29,506 bases of DNA from a virus. Where the stretch lies: positions 1-29,506 of IMG/VR virus record IMGVR_UViG_3300034190_000192; one strand, written 5' to 3'. The translations under genes and the position numbers were made by a program. The notes under the pieces were generated by a model, which was given only the letters and a program-made list of their open reading frames with translations, ran no database searches and was not told the origin of the DNA. Shown in pieces: positions 24,055 to 29,506 of this stretch (its first letter is position 1; every line of letters starts with the position of its first letter).

Positions 24055-24205
24055 AGCACAACAACTCCCCTAGTCCATTGATTACCCAATCACCACCAGA
24101 CATCGGCATCTGCTTCTCGCAACGCTCACAAGTTACCCATTGTTGCATTGCTGGCGTTTTAACGGCTGTCTGGCGGCTCTTGCGTATTTTGTGCCTAGTT
24201 ACCAC
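23987..24205 (-). CDS. Small zinc-ribbon-like protein
   Basis: 72 aa from GTG 24205, which overlaps the preceding stop; an internal ATG (M20) could be the true start. The N-terminus is basic. C26-x2-C29 and C50-x5-C56 could bind zinc (CERC ... CYGNESC). No family recognised. The long overlap with the next gene means one of the two might be mis-called; coupling and the ribosome site favour both being real. Confidence 0.55.
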   Translation of the reverse strand: MVTRHKIRKSRQTAVKTPAMQQWVTCERCEKQMPMSGGDWVINGLGELLCYGNESCFTKKAYRHSRSEAGSA

Positions 24206-24561
24206 CGCTTTGTGACACTAGGCTGTTGTGGGGCTTCCTGACGCCCTTCTGGATAATGTTGTGTTTCGATGGCCTCTGCAATGGGCTTGAACCCACCTTG
24301 TGAAATACCATCAGCAATGTTGTCGGCAGACTCTACCATGATGACTTCATTGATTGCGATGCCGATAGACCCATCAGCCTCTGTCCAAGCTGATGCCTCA
24401 TACTTGCTATCTGGTGACAGTGATACAGGCGCAACCTGTTTCATTATTGGGTCATAACACTGCACATTCGCATTGCCATAGTCCGGCGCACGATCTGATT
24501 TCTTGTCCCGATTAGGAAACAACTTAAAACCAAATACTTTCTTTCTTTGTTTTACAGGCAT
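24199..24561 (-). CDS. Unknown 120-aa protein downstream of annealing protein
   Basis: ATG 24561 starts 1 nt after the annealing-protein stop with a GGAGTGG site. It has a basic N-terminus (MPVKQRKKVFGFKLFPNR), an acidic beta-like centre (SKYEASAWTEADGSIGIAINEVIMV, about 53-77) and a polar Gln/Pro-rich C-terminus. I recognise no domain. Because it is co-transcribed with the recombination pair it may be an accessory factor, for example a small DNA-binding partner (inference). Confidence 0.65.
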   Translation of the reverse strand: MPVKQRKKVFGFKLFPNRDKKSDRAPDYGNANVQCYDPIMKQVAPVSLSPDSKYEASAWTEADGSIGIAINEVIMVESADNIADGISQGGFKPIAEAIETQHYPEGRQEAPQQPSVTKRW

Positions 24562-24562
24562 A

Positions 24563-25216
24563 TTACCACTCCAGTTTTAATCTACGCGCAGCTTGCGCTA
24601 AGGTTTCTTCAATCTTATTGAACACTGCTGGTGCATGTTCTTTTGCTTCTTTCATGCGTCCAGCAAAATAGTCTGGCGAAACCAATTTCTCAAAGTCATT
24701 AGATGTTTTCATGTTAGCTGGGCTACATTTCATATCAACCTCACGCAAAAAGTCCCTCGCCTTCTGCTCTTCTGGGTTGAATCCGCTGTTTTGTGTAGGC
24801 TGAGTTTTCTCTGCCATGGCTTCAGTCTTACGCTCAACAGCATCTAATTCATTGGCTGATGCGTACTCGCCGCCTGACAATCCAATCGAACTCAAGGCAC
24901 GGCCTACGGCTGATGTCTCACAGTTTTCCAAGGCTGATGTAGTGTTGACATGGCCTTGGCCTCTGATTTCCTCTGCCATGCCAGAGCCTATCTGCACACC
25001 GTTGGCATTTACAACGATGGCTTTGATGACAACACGATGACCGTCATCAACAAGCACGTTGGTATCTACGCCATACTCTAAGCCATGAAACCGTCTGAAA
25101 GCTTCCATGCGATGTACGACTTGGGTGTATTTCTTGCCACCCCGCTGGGCTACGCCATGAGATTTGTTCAATTCATTGACGAAATCCATAGTGTTGGAAA
25201 AGCTATTTTCCGCCAT
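24563..25216 (-). CDS. Putative single-strand annealing protein (Rad52/DdrA-like)
   Basis: 217 aa, ATG 25216 with a GGAG site inside the preceding small gene. Residues 29-67 (KYTQVVHRMEAFRRFHG..., RVVIKAIVVNANG) and 78-127 (GMAEEIRGQG, ALENCETSAVGRALSSIGLSGGEYASANEL) follow the pattern of a Rad52-like phage annealing family that I know by its E-T-S/G-A-V/I-G-R-A-L motif and acidic G-x-G-E/Q-x. Such proteins pair complementary ssDNA. The operon also encodes a RecB-type nuclease, as in phage exonuclease/annealase pairs. The C-terminal 80 residues are linker plus helices. Confidence 0.7.
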   Translation of the reverse strand: MAENSFSNTMDFVNELNKSHGVAQRGGKKYTQVVHRMEAFRRFHGLEYGVDTNVLVDDGHRVVIKAIVVNANGVQIGSGMAEEIRGQGHVNTTSALENCETSAVGRALSSIGLSGGEYASANELDAVERKTEAMAEKTQPTQNSGFNPEEQKARDFLREVDMKCSPANMKTSNDFEKLVSPDYFAGRMKEAKEHAPAVFNKIEETLAQAARRLKLEW

Positions 25217-25349
25217 GTCTTTGCTCCATCAAATCCGCAATCAGTTTCATGGCTGTGGTAAAGGCAACCATTTGTTCTAGCACCTTTGCCTCTAACTCAT
25301 CAATTTTCATCTGCATTATGTCAATGCGCTGTTGTGTTTCATCATCCAT
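25203..25349 (-). CDS. 48-aa coiled-coil microprotein
   Basis: Overlaps the upstream gene by 8 nt and the annealing-protein gene by 14 nt. It encodes MDDETQQRIDIMQMKIDELE followed by a further helical stretch ending MEQRHGGK. Heptad-like spacing of I/M/L suggests a coiled coil. It is short enough to be skipped by gene callers, but without it there would be an unusual 126-nt gap in an otherwise gapless operon. Function unknown. Confidence 0.65.
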   Translation of the reverse strand: MDDETQQRIDIMQMKIDELEAKVLEQMVAFTTAMKLIADLMEQRHGGK

Positions 25350-25707
25350 TTTCTTTTGCCTTCTGTTTAGCCAGTATTGCTACGTTATCTGTATATTGAT
25401 CTATAAACATTTCAGTGACTCTGTTGGTTTTGACGTAGGGAAGTGCAGAATCTTCCTTTGGAAAATCATCGAAACCAAAGTGGATTCCATGATCATCTGC
25501 AATACCCTTGAGCCTTGCCATCAGCAAGCAGCTTCTTGACCAACCAAGCAACTCATCAATGTCTATGTCATCCTCAAAAGACTGTGTGTTGTCCCAGAAA
25601 TGACGCTTGCTCCATTCTGTCAACAAGCCAAACTCTTGCTTGGTAAGCTTCAAAGTGATCATTTGATTTGTCTTTGGTTTGTTTTTTACGCCTTTTGGTC
25701 TACCCAT
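25342..25707 (-). CDS. Unknown protein with basic AT-hook-like N-terminus
   Basis: 121 aa. It starts MGRPKGVKNKPKTN, a GRPKG motif often seen at the start of phage DNA-associated proteins and similar to an AT hook core. Then comes a helical segment (ITLKLTKQEFGLLTEWSKRHF), an acidic stretch (EDDIDIDELL) and a helical C-terminus. It overlaps the winged-helix gene by 8 nt. DNA binding is plausible but not shown. Confidence 0.65.
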   Translation of the reverse strand: MGRPKGVKNKPKTNQMITLKLTKQEFGLLTEWSKRHFWDNTQSFEDDIDIDELLGWSRSCLLMARLKGIADDHGIHFGFDDFPKEDSALPYVKTNRVTEMFIDQYTDNVAILAKQKAKENG

Positions 25708-26059
25708 TTTCTTCTCCCTGATAGTGTTTGGATGCCCACATAACTAGCTGGCTTCTGCCGCTGATAGCTTTACGCTTGCGGTGGTCTACGATAACCAGCC
25801 CCTTCTCTTTTAACTGCTTGTACCGGGCAGTGATTGTGCTGTATCGGTGATGTGACAAAACCTCTAGCACCTGATCAGATATGCAACCGCTTGGCCCAAA
25901 GCCTTCGATAACCTCATAGACAACCTGTTCCATGTAGGTAGCGTTGATACTCTCTGCCGCCTCATGGCTTGTCGATGGATCTTCATTACGCACCAACTTG
26001 AATGGTGGCGTGTATGAAAACAAATCGTCCATGTCATCAAGATCTTTTGCTGTAATCAT
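25700..26059 (-). CDS. Winged-helix DNA-binding protein
   Basis: 119 aa from ATG 26059, which overlaps the nuclease stop (ATGA); the longer frame to 26155 is just open sequence inside the nuclease gene. After an acidic N-terminus comes EDPSTSHEAAESI (26-38), a motif known to me from phage winged-helix proteins, then helices with the recognition part (ISDQVLEVLSHHRYSTITARYKQLKEKGLV) and a beta wing ending KAISGRSQLVMWA. It is likely a transcription regulator or replication-initiation-type DNA binder. It sits within the recombination operon. Confidence 0.75.
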   Translation of the reverse strand: MITAKDLDDMDDLFSYTPPFKLVRNEDPSTSHEAAESINATYMEQVVYEVIEGFGPSGCISDQVLEVLSHHRYSTITARYKQLKEKGLVIVDHRKRKAISGRSQLVMWASKHYQGEENG

Positions 26060-26922
26060 TTCCAAAACTCCCTTGCTAGTTTGAGTATGTGTGGCCCATG
26101 ACGCCGGGTGATCTCCGTAAAATCCGGCGTCACAAGGCCAGCCAGTGTGTGCCAATTCCCATTAGCGGCACGAATTAAATTTTGTGTGGTGATCCAACTG
26201 CGCTTCAAATCCTGATATATATTCTCAAGATGATCCTCTTGAAGCAGTGGGCAGTTGTCTTCATTCCAGATGTGATAGCCTGATGCGCTGACTTGCAACA
26301 GCGATGGCTTCTGCCCGGTGGCTCTCCAATATCCAGCCATTTGCCAGATATTATATTCAGTTGGTTGCATGTCTGGCTTGGGTATGCGCCATGTCCGGGT
26401 GCCATCTTTCTTGACAGGATTGCGTTGTGGCATCTTGCATTTGAGATCGCACAGTACATCACCCCCATAGTAATCGCGGAACATCATAATCTTTACGTCC
26501 AACTCTGGAACTGTGAACCATGTCTGATGTTCGCCGTGAATCGTGTTGAGGCCATGACGCCTCTGCCATTCTCTCAATCCCTCTACCGCATGGCCTAGCA
26601 TGTCTGGCAAGAACTCCCGGTAAGCTTCATGTTCTTCTTTGTCTTTGCCATCATCCCAATCACGCGGCTGATACGCATCATAGTCTGCAAGCATATTCCG
26701 GGTGGCTTCTGCGATAGGCATACCATCTTGTCTGCCTTTATCTGGGTTATATTTTTCAAGACCCTCAACGCGGTTTAGACCGCCCTCGACTATGCGTCCT
26801 GTAAACATTGCCGTGTTTGTGGGGAACTGCATCTTGTGCTGATGACGCAACCAAAGTTTGAAAAGCATTTCATACTTGGCTGACGTACCGCCTGATACGC
26901 TATCGTGGGTGTACCAATCCAT
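26056..26922 (-). CDS. RecB/Cas4-type PD-(D/E)XK exonuclease
   Basis: 288 aa. The nuclease core is visible: D150 (MMFRDYYGG), then D159-L-K161 (GDVLCDLKCK), and a RecB-type motif IV Q194-x3-Y198 (WQMAGYWR). An upstream E131 (HGEHQTWF) may complete the site. There is no ATPase domain. Such proteins resect double-stranded ends to produce ssDNA for an annealing protein, which here is encoded three genes downstream. ATG 26922 overlaps the preceding stop (TAATG). A role in phage recombination or end processing is inferred from the pairing. Confidence 0.8.
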   Translation of the reverse strand: MDWYTHDSVSGGTSAKYEMLFKLWLRHQHKMQFPTNTAMFTGRIVEGGLNRVEGLEKYNPDKGRQDGMPIAEATRNMLADYDAYQPRDWDDGKDKEEHEAYREFLPDMLGHAVEGLREWQRRHGLNTIHGEHQTWFTVPELDVKIMMFRDYYGGDVLCDLKCKMPQRNPVKKDGTRTWRIPKPDMQPTEYNIWQMAGYWRATGQKPSLLQVSASGYHIWNEDNCPLLQEDHLENIYQDLKRSWITTQNLIRAANGNWHTLAGLVTPDFTEITRRHGPHILKLAREFWK

Positions 26923-27146
26923 TAGCGTAAACCGAATATCGGGTTGAGGTCAGTGACTGGTTGACTGCAACCATCTTTATGACCGCCACGCTCACCACAA
27001 TACTTACAAACTCGGTTGGCGCGTTCTATTTGTGCTGGTGTTGCGTCTGTAAAACTGACATCATCATCTGCGTTGTTGAAGTAGACAGCTTCATAGTGTC
27101 CATCAGCAAACTGTATCAGCCCATCAAAATGCCATTCTCTTTGCAT
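26922..27146 (-). CDS. Small zinc-knuckle-like protein, first gene of minus operon
   Basis: 74 aa, ATG 27146 with an AAGGGAG site upstream on the minus strand. The N-terminal half is beta-like and acidic (FDGLIQFADGHYEAVYFNNADDDV). The C-terminal part has C47-x2-C50-x5-H56-x3-C60, a compact zinc-knuckle-like cluster. No family recognised. As the leader gene of the recombination operon it could be a nucleic acid-binding accessory. Confidence 0.65.
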   Translation of the reverse strand: MQREWHFDGLIQFADGHYEAVYFNNADDDVSFTDATPAQIERANRVCKYCGERGGHKDGCSQPVTDLNPIFGLR

Positions 27147-27171
27147 TGCTTTCTCCCTTGCTAGTTTTTAC

Positions 27172-27200
27172 AGCCTACCACAGCGTAAACATATTGTCAA
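27172..27200 (-). promoter_or_regulatory. Putative promoter of the minus-strand recombination operon
   Basis: On the minus strand a perfect TTGACA (27195-27200) lies 17 nt before TAGGCT (27172-27177), a weak -10. It is about 25 nt upstream of the first ATG of the operon at 27146. An imperfect dyad (TTTACAGC / GCGTAAA, 27167-27189) covers the spacer and -10. Confidence 0.5.
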
Positions 27201-27222
27201 CCGATCTGTTCTATGCCATACT
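27194..27222 (+). promoter_or_regulatory. Putative promoter of the regulator/methyltransferase operon
   Basis: TTGTCA (27194-27199, 5/6 to consensus) and CATACT (27217-27222, 4/6) are spaced 17 nt and precede the XRE gene, whose ribosome site is AAGAGGTG. Its -35 box is the complement of the divergent promoter's -35, shifted by one base, so the two cannot be bound independently. Confidence 0.5.
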
Positions 27223-27249
27223 GGAAGCCAAATCGAAAAGAGGTGTGTT

Positions 27250-27459
27250 ATGACACTAAGCGAATATTTGAAGACAAACAAGATCAGTCAGGCTCGATTC
27301 GCAAGGCGGTGTGGGATAACTCGTTCTGCCGTTTGTCACTTCATAGCTGGCAGACGCTACCCAAGCCCGGAAATCATGCGTAGGATTTTGTTGGCAACAG
27401 ATGGTGAGGTAAAGCCAAATGACTTTTTTAACGAGACAATGCTATCGGTGCAACGGTAA
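27250..27459 (+). CDS. XRE/Cro-type helix-turn-helix regulator
   Basis: 69 aa. The HTH spans about residues 12-34: ISQARFARRCGITRSAVCHFIAGRRYPSPEIMRRIL, with the usual Q-A-x-F-A-x-x-x-G-I-x-x-x-x-V layout. It is of the small single-domain Cro type with no dimerisation or peptidase domain. Divergent transcription from the recombination operon over a 103-bp gap, with shared promoter elements, is the classic layout for a regulator that controls both itself and the opposite operon (inference). No integrase is in the window, so lysogeny is not shown. Confidence 0.85.
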   Translation: MTLSEYLKTNKISQARFARRCGITRSAVCHFIAGRRYPSPEIMRRILLATDGEVKPNDFFNETMLSVQR

Positions 27460-27682
27460 GGGTTTCCGTTACGTCAAAGATTGGTTTGATCCTAGTGATG
27501 TCGTTCCAGAGGATTGCGATTTGTGCAATGGCACTGGCAAGCTACCGCCGGAAACTGAGCAAGGTGATGGCAGACTGGCTCGACTTGCGGCGGCTGATAT
27601 GTGTCTTAGATGTGAAACCTTTTTGGATGGAAGCCTGACTTGCCCGGTGTGCAAGCTGGTGTATGGAAGCCGCCATGAGTAG
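27419..27682 (+). CDS. DnaJ-type CxxCxGxG zinc protein with C-terminal zinc ribbon
   Basis: 87 aa, overlapping the regulator by 41 nt. Two DnaJ-like zinc motifs are seen: C8-Y-R-C11-N-G-K-G and C33-D-L-C36-N-G-T-G, enough to form one zinc site. A second pair C62-x2-C65 and C75-x2-C78 looks like a zinc ribbon. There is no J domain, so this is not a DnaJ chaperone. Small proteins of this kind are frequent in phage early regions with unknown roles, possibly nucleic acid or protein binding. Confidence 0.75.
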   Translation: MTFLTRQCYRCNGKGFRYVKDWFDPSDVVPEDCDLCNGTGKLPPETEQGDGRLARLAAADMCLRCETFLDGSLTCPVCKLVYGSRHE

Positions 27683-28184
27683 ACAAAAAGATGATTTTTA
27701 CCCAACGCCATTAGTAGCTATTGAAGCATTGCTTGACCATGAAAGATTTGATGGTGACATCTGGGAACCAGCTTGCGGTGATGGTGCTATCTCTGAGCCT
27801 GTTTCTCTGTATCACAATGTTATCAGCACTGATCTAAATGAATACGGCTTTGGCGATTCGGGCATAGACTTTCTGATGGAACAAAAGCTTGCAGCCCCCA
27901 ACATAATTACAAACCCACCATACAAGCTGGCTCAACAATTCATACAGAAGGCTATTGATCTGGGTGCAAAGAAGCATTGCTGGTTGTTGCGTCTTTCATT
28001 CTTGGAAGGCCAGCAACGCCGTGTCTCTCTCTTTGACAACCATAGGCCAGCTAGGGTCTGGGTGTTCTCTCAACGGCTGACAATCTGGCGCGGTGATGAA
28101 GAACCAAACGGCAATGGCACCACTGCTTATGGCTGGTTTGTTTGGGAAGGTAACGCAACAGAAACAAGGATTGATTGGCTATGA
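27675..28184 (+). CDS. Small adenine-specific DNA methyltransferase-like protein
   Basis: 169 aa from ATG 27675 (MSRQKDDFYPTP, a start typical of this group); ATG 27663 is also in frame. SAM-binding motif I is EPACGDG (31-37), followed by an acidic residue at the end of strand 2 (D53 in STDL), and the catalytic NPPY is at 80-83. This points to N6-adenine modification. It is very short with no evident target-recognition domain, so it may use a partner, have relaxed specificity, or act on another substrate. No restriction enzyme is nearby. The last codons form the first copy of the 16-bp repeat. Confidence 0.8.
   Translation: MSRQKDDFYPTPLVAIEALLDHERFDGDIWEPACGDGAISEPVSLYHNVISTDLNEYGFGDSGIDFLMEQKLAAPNIITNPPYKLAQQFIQKAIDLGAKKHCWLLRLSFLEGQQRRVSLFDNHRPARVWVFSQRLTIWRGDEEPNGNGTTAYGWFVWEGNATETRIDWL
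28169..28184 (+). repeat. 16-bp direct repeat, left copy
   Basis: GATTGATTGGCTATGA covers the last codons and stop of the methyltransferase gene and the ATG of the GNAT gene. A perfect second copy lies at 28682-28697, 513 bp on. Confidence 0.9.
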
Positions 28185-28687
28185 AAGTAAGGTTAGCAAA
28201 ATTAGAAGATCTTAAATATATTAATCATTTAAGTAAAGTTGAAAGCCACTCACTTGGTTTTATACCTAACACCGCATACGAGTCTGCCATAACAGGCATT
28301 AAAACAGGCAAGAGATGGTCTAATGTTTGCAATGATAAATTATGGGTTTGCGAAGAAAATAAAGACTTGGTTGGTTTCCTTTTGATGTCTTTTGGCAAAT
28401 GGTCAAAAGTTAATCAAATAGCAATACAAGAAGATGCTAGACTCATTGAGCGTGGGAAAGTGTTGCTGCAAGCTGGCATGGATCATGGGCTGTCTGTAGG
28501 CAAGCAAGACTTTGTTTGCGGATGTGCAGACGATTTGCCATCTAATCAATTCTGGAAAGGTGTTGGTTGGAAAAAGTTGGGGCAGCGCAAAGGCATATCT
28601 CATACAAACACTTGGAAAGAAACTTCAGACAGGACAGTAAATGTTTACCACAATCAGTTAAACAGTTTATTTTTTGAGAAAGATTGA
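28181..28687 (+). CDS. GNAT-family N-acetyltransferase, probable inserted cassette
   Basis: 168 aa from ATG 28181 (TTG 28175 also in frame). The N-terminus MKVRLAKLEDLKYINHLSK is typical GNAT strand 1/helix 1. Further on are VCEENKDLVGFLLMSF (strands 2-3) and the C-terminal FWKGVGWKKLGQRKG with a final VNVYHNQL strand. The acetyl-CoA loop would lie near ARLIERGKVLLQAG and is not a textbook Q/RxxGxG. The gene is visibly more A+T-rich than the genes either side and lies between two perfect 16-bp direct repeats, pointing to recent gain. The substrate is unknown. Confidence 0.8.
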   Translation: MKVRLAKLEDLKYINHLSKVESHSLGFIPNTAYESAITGIKTGKRWSNVCNDKLWVCEENKDLVGFLLMSFGKWSKVNQIAIQEDARLIERGKVLLQAGMDHGLSVGKQDFVCGCADDLPSNQFWKGVGWKKLGQRKGISHTNTWKETSDRTVNVYHNQLNSLFFEKD

Positions 28688-28697
28688 TTGGCTATGA
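28682..28697 (+). repeat. 16-bp direct repeat, right copy
   Basis: Second perfect copy of GATTGATTGGCTATGA. It covers the GNAT stop codon and the ATG of the resolvase-like gene. Confidence 0.9.
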
Positions 28698-29095
28698 CCG
28701 ACAGTAGACAAAAGGGTGCGGCGTTTGAACGTCAGATTGTAAACTATATCAAAGACCATCTTGGCGAATCATTGCCTGAGATGCCGAAACGAAACCTCTC
28801 TCAATATCAAATCAAAGGTGAGGCTGACATTGTGATCCCCGGCTGGTCTATTGAGTGTAAAGCCTACGCTTCTGGCTCAACATACAAGCAAGCATGGTGG
28901 GAACAAGCTTGTGCGGCATCCGGCGACAGGTTCCCGGTCTTGATATACAAGTTTAACAACCGCCCAATTCGTTGTGTCATACAGCTTATGGCTATCTGCC
29001 GCGACTTCTCATATGACCCACGGCTTGTTGCAGAAATGTCACTAGCAACTTGGGTTCAAGTGGTGCGTGAAAGTTATGGGGTTGACAAGAAATAA
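28694..29095 (+). CDS. Holliday-junction-resolvase-like PD-(D/E)XK nuclease
   Basis: 133 aa from ATG 28694. The order of motifs fits the small archaeal-Hjc-like/phage PDDEXK group: K7-G-A-A-F-E12-R in the first helix, G-E-A-D45-I-V, then E54-C-K56, and a later Q71 in WWEQACAA. These enzymes cut branched DNA, which in phages clears junctions before packaging. It is encoded with a DNA methyltransferase and next to a recombination operon. It could instead be a general phage endonuclease of the same fold. The region just after its stop folds into a three-way junction. Confidence 0.75.
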   Translation: MTDSRQKGAAFERQIVNYIKDHLGESLPEMPKRNLSQYQIKGEADIVIPGWSIECKAYASGSTYKQAWWEQACAASGDRFPVLIYKFNNRPIRCVIQLMAICRDFSYDPRLVAEMSLATWVQVVRESYGVDKK

Positions 29096-29099
29096 CAGG

Positions 29100-29153
29100 C
29101 CGATAAAATCGCGCTTGCGCGTTTAGGCGCATTGCTAAGTAATGCGTTATCGG
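29100..29153 (+). other. Three-way-junction inverted-repeat element
   Basis: Outer arms CCGATAA (29100-29106) and TTATCGG (29147-29153) are perfect complements. Inside are two hairpins. The first is 29107-29124, with CGCG/CGCG around CTTG, extended by two A-T pairs past a T-T mismatch. The second is 29128-29146, CGCATT/AATGCG around a 7-nt loop. Only AGG links them. The element begins 4 nt after the resolvase gene's stop. It could be a structured 3' end of the mRNA, a small RNA, or a DNA cruciform site; no T tract follows, so it is not a classical terminator. Confidence 0.6.
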
Positions 29154-29190
29154 AGCAAACCGAATTGCCTAACAAAACAATCCATTGATA

Positions 29191-29228
29191 AATAAAAAAA
29201 GCATAGCCAAGTGTAAAGGCTATGCTTT
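29191..29228 (-). terminator. Rho-independent terminator of the right-edge minus-strand gene
   Basis: AAAGCATAGCC (29198-29208) and GGCTATGCTTT (29218-29228) form a perfect 11-bp stem with a 9-nt loop. Read on the minus strand it is followed by a T-rich run (TTTTTTTATT over the stem end and beyond), the standard form, and begins 23 nt after the stop of the gene at 29252. On the + strand the trailing T run is short, so it may only partly stop the resolvase transcript. Confidence 0.88.
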
Positions 29229-29251
29229 AAAGATATTGCCACGCGGCATTG

Positions 29252-29506
29252 CTAGGCTAGTTGGAATTGTTTCAATTCTTCCAAACCATTTTTGGTAAAC
29301 TCTCTTTCTTTTTCGTCTGGCTGGTGTCCATCCCAACAGACCCATTGAACAAGCCCCTCTATGCTACCGTCACCATATTTTTTGGCATTGTATTTCTGTA
29401 TATGGAAACCAGCGGCTTTGAGTGATGCGCCTGATTCATGCGGCTGGGTGTATGTTATCAACACCCGGTAGCCCATAGCAAAGCAAGCTTGCCTAGCCTT
29501 ACCAAG
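29252..29506 (-). CDS. XF1762-like (GNAT/Mom-like) protein, 5' end cut by window edge
   Basis: The frame stays open to the right edge (10 codons before the ATG at 29476 read LGKARQACFA), so the true start is outside and the 74-aa ORF is only the C-terminal part. The sequence KARQACFAMGYRVLITYTQP...GASLKAAGF matches what I recall as the core of the phage XF1762 family, in which a helix with R/A-x-x-M-G-Y precedes R-L/V-I-T-Y-T and SLKAAGF. The family has a GNAT-like fold and has been compared with Mu Mom. Substrate unknown. The gene ends at a strong terminator. Confidence 0.65.
   Translation of the reverse strand, partial: LGKARQACFAMGYRVLITYTQPHESGASLKAAGFHIQKYNAKKYGDGSIEGLVQWVCWDGHQPDEKEREFTKNGLEELKQFQLA

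Noticed and set aside
26059-26155. Extended N-terminus of the winged-helix gene up to 26155.
   Set aside because: It would lie wholly inside the nuclease gene; ATG 26059 gives the usual ATGA overlap and starts at a normal domain boundary.
29100-29153. tRNA or phage attachment site at the structured element.
   Set aside because: It is too short, has no anticodon-type arm or T-arm consensus, and no integrase is visible.
1-29506. CRISPR array, IS element or tRNA gene.
   Set aside because: No spaced direct repeat series, transposase motif with terminal inverted repeats, or cloverleaf was seen on either strand.

Overview
This window is one contiguous piece of a tailed-phage genome with a short-tailed, T7-type particle plan. 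From left to right on the + strand come a large terminase, portal, scaffold, capsid, two tail tubular proteins, three or four internal ejection proteins, a T7-type tail fibre, a second large receptor-binding protein and a lysis region. Several families seen here (a portal-adjacent Bbp19-like protein, SPRY/DUF7483-like fibre, DUF5824-like, DUF6321-like, GTA-type 3-TM holin) are ones I associate with phages of marine bacteria. The holin type leans toward an alphaproteobacterial host, but nothing in the sequence fixes the host. Both ends are cut inside genes: the left edge falls inside the Walker A motif of the terminase, and the right edge inside a minus-strand gene. No DNA or RNA polymerase, integrase, tRNA or CRISPR is visible.

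Region 1 (1-6430) is the packaging and head module. Between terminase and portal sit a HlyC-like lysine acyltransferase and two small unknown genes. A strong hairpin after the gene that follows the capsid gene (6438-6463) matches the place where T7 has its main late terminator. Region 2 (6519-16364) is the tail tube and ejection module, including a GNAT-fold protein at the T7 gp13 position. Region 3 (16412-20950) holds two adhesion proteins and a probable fibre chaperone. Region 4 (20950-23806) is the lysis region: four small membrane proteins, a GH24 lysozyme with an intact E-D-T triad, and five very small Lys/Arg-rich proteins packed around it. Two of these (41 and 38 aa) and one membrane protein (56 aa) are short enough to be missed by gene callers.

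Region 5 (27146 down to 23803) is a minus-strand operon of nine tightly overlapping genes: a zinc protein, a RecB-type nuclease, a winged-helix protein, small unknowns (one of 48 aa), a likely single-strand annealing protein and three further small genes. The nuclease plus annealing protein look like a phage two-component recombination pair. Region 6 starts from a divergent promoter region (27147-27249) and runs on the + strand: XRE-type regulator, CxxCxGxG zinc protein, small adenine methyltransferase, GNAT protein and Holliday-junction-resolvase-like nuclease.

The points most worth a second look are the HlyC-like gene in a virion operon; the GNAT gene framed by a perfect 16-bp direct repeat whose removal would exactly restore the junction of its neighbours; a 54-nt sequence just after the resolvase gene that folds into a clean three-way junction; the cluster of tiny basic proteins around the lysozyme; and the shared -35 region of the divergent regulator/recombination promoters. 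All assignments come from reading the sequence and remembered family features; no database search was run.
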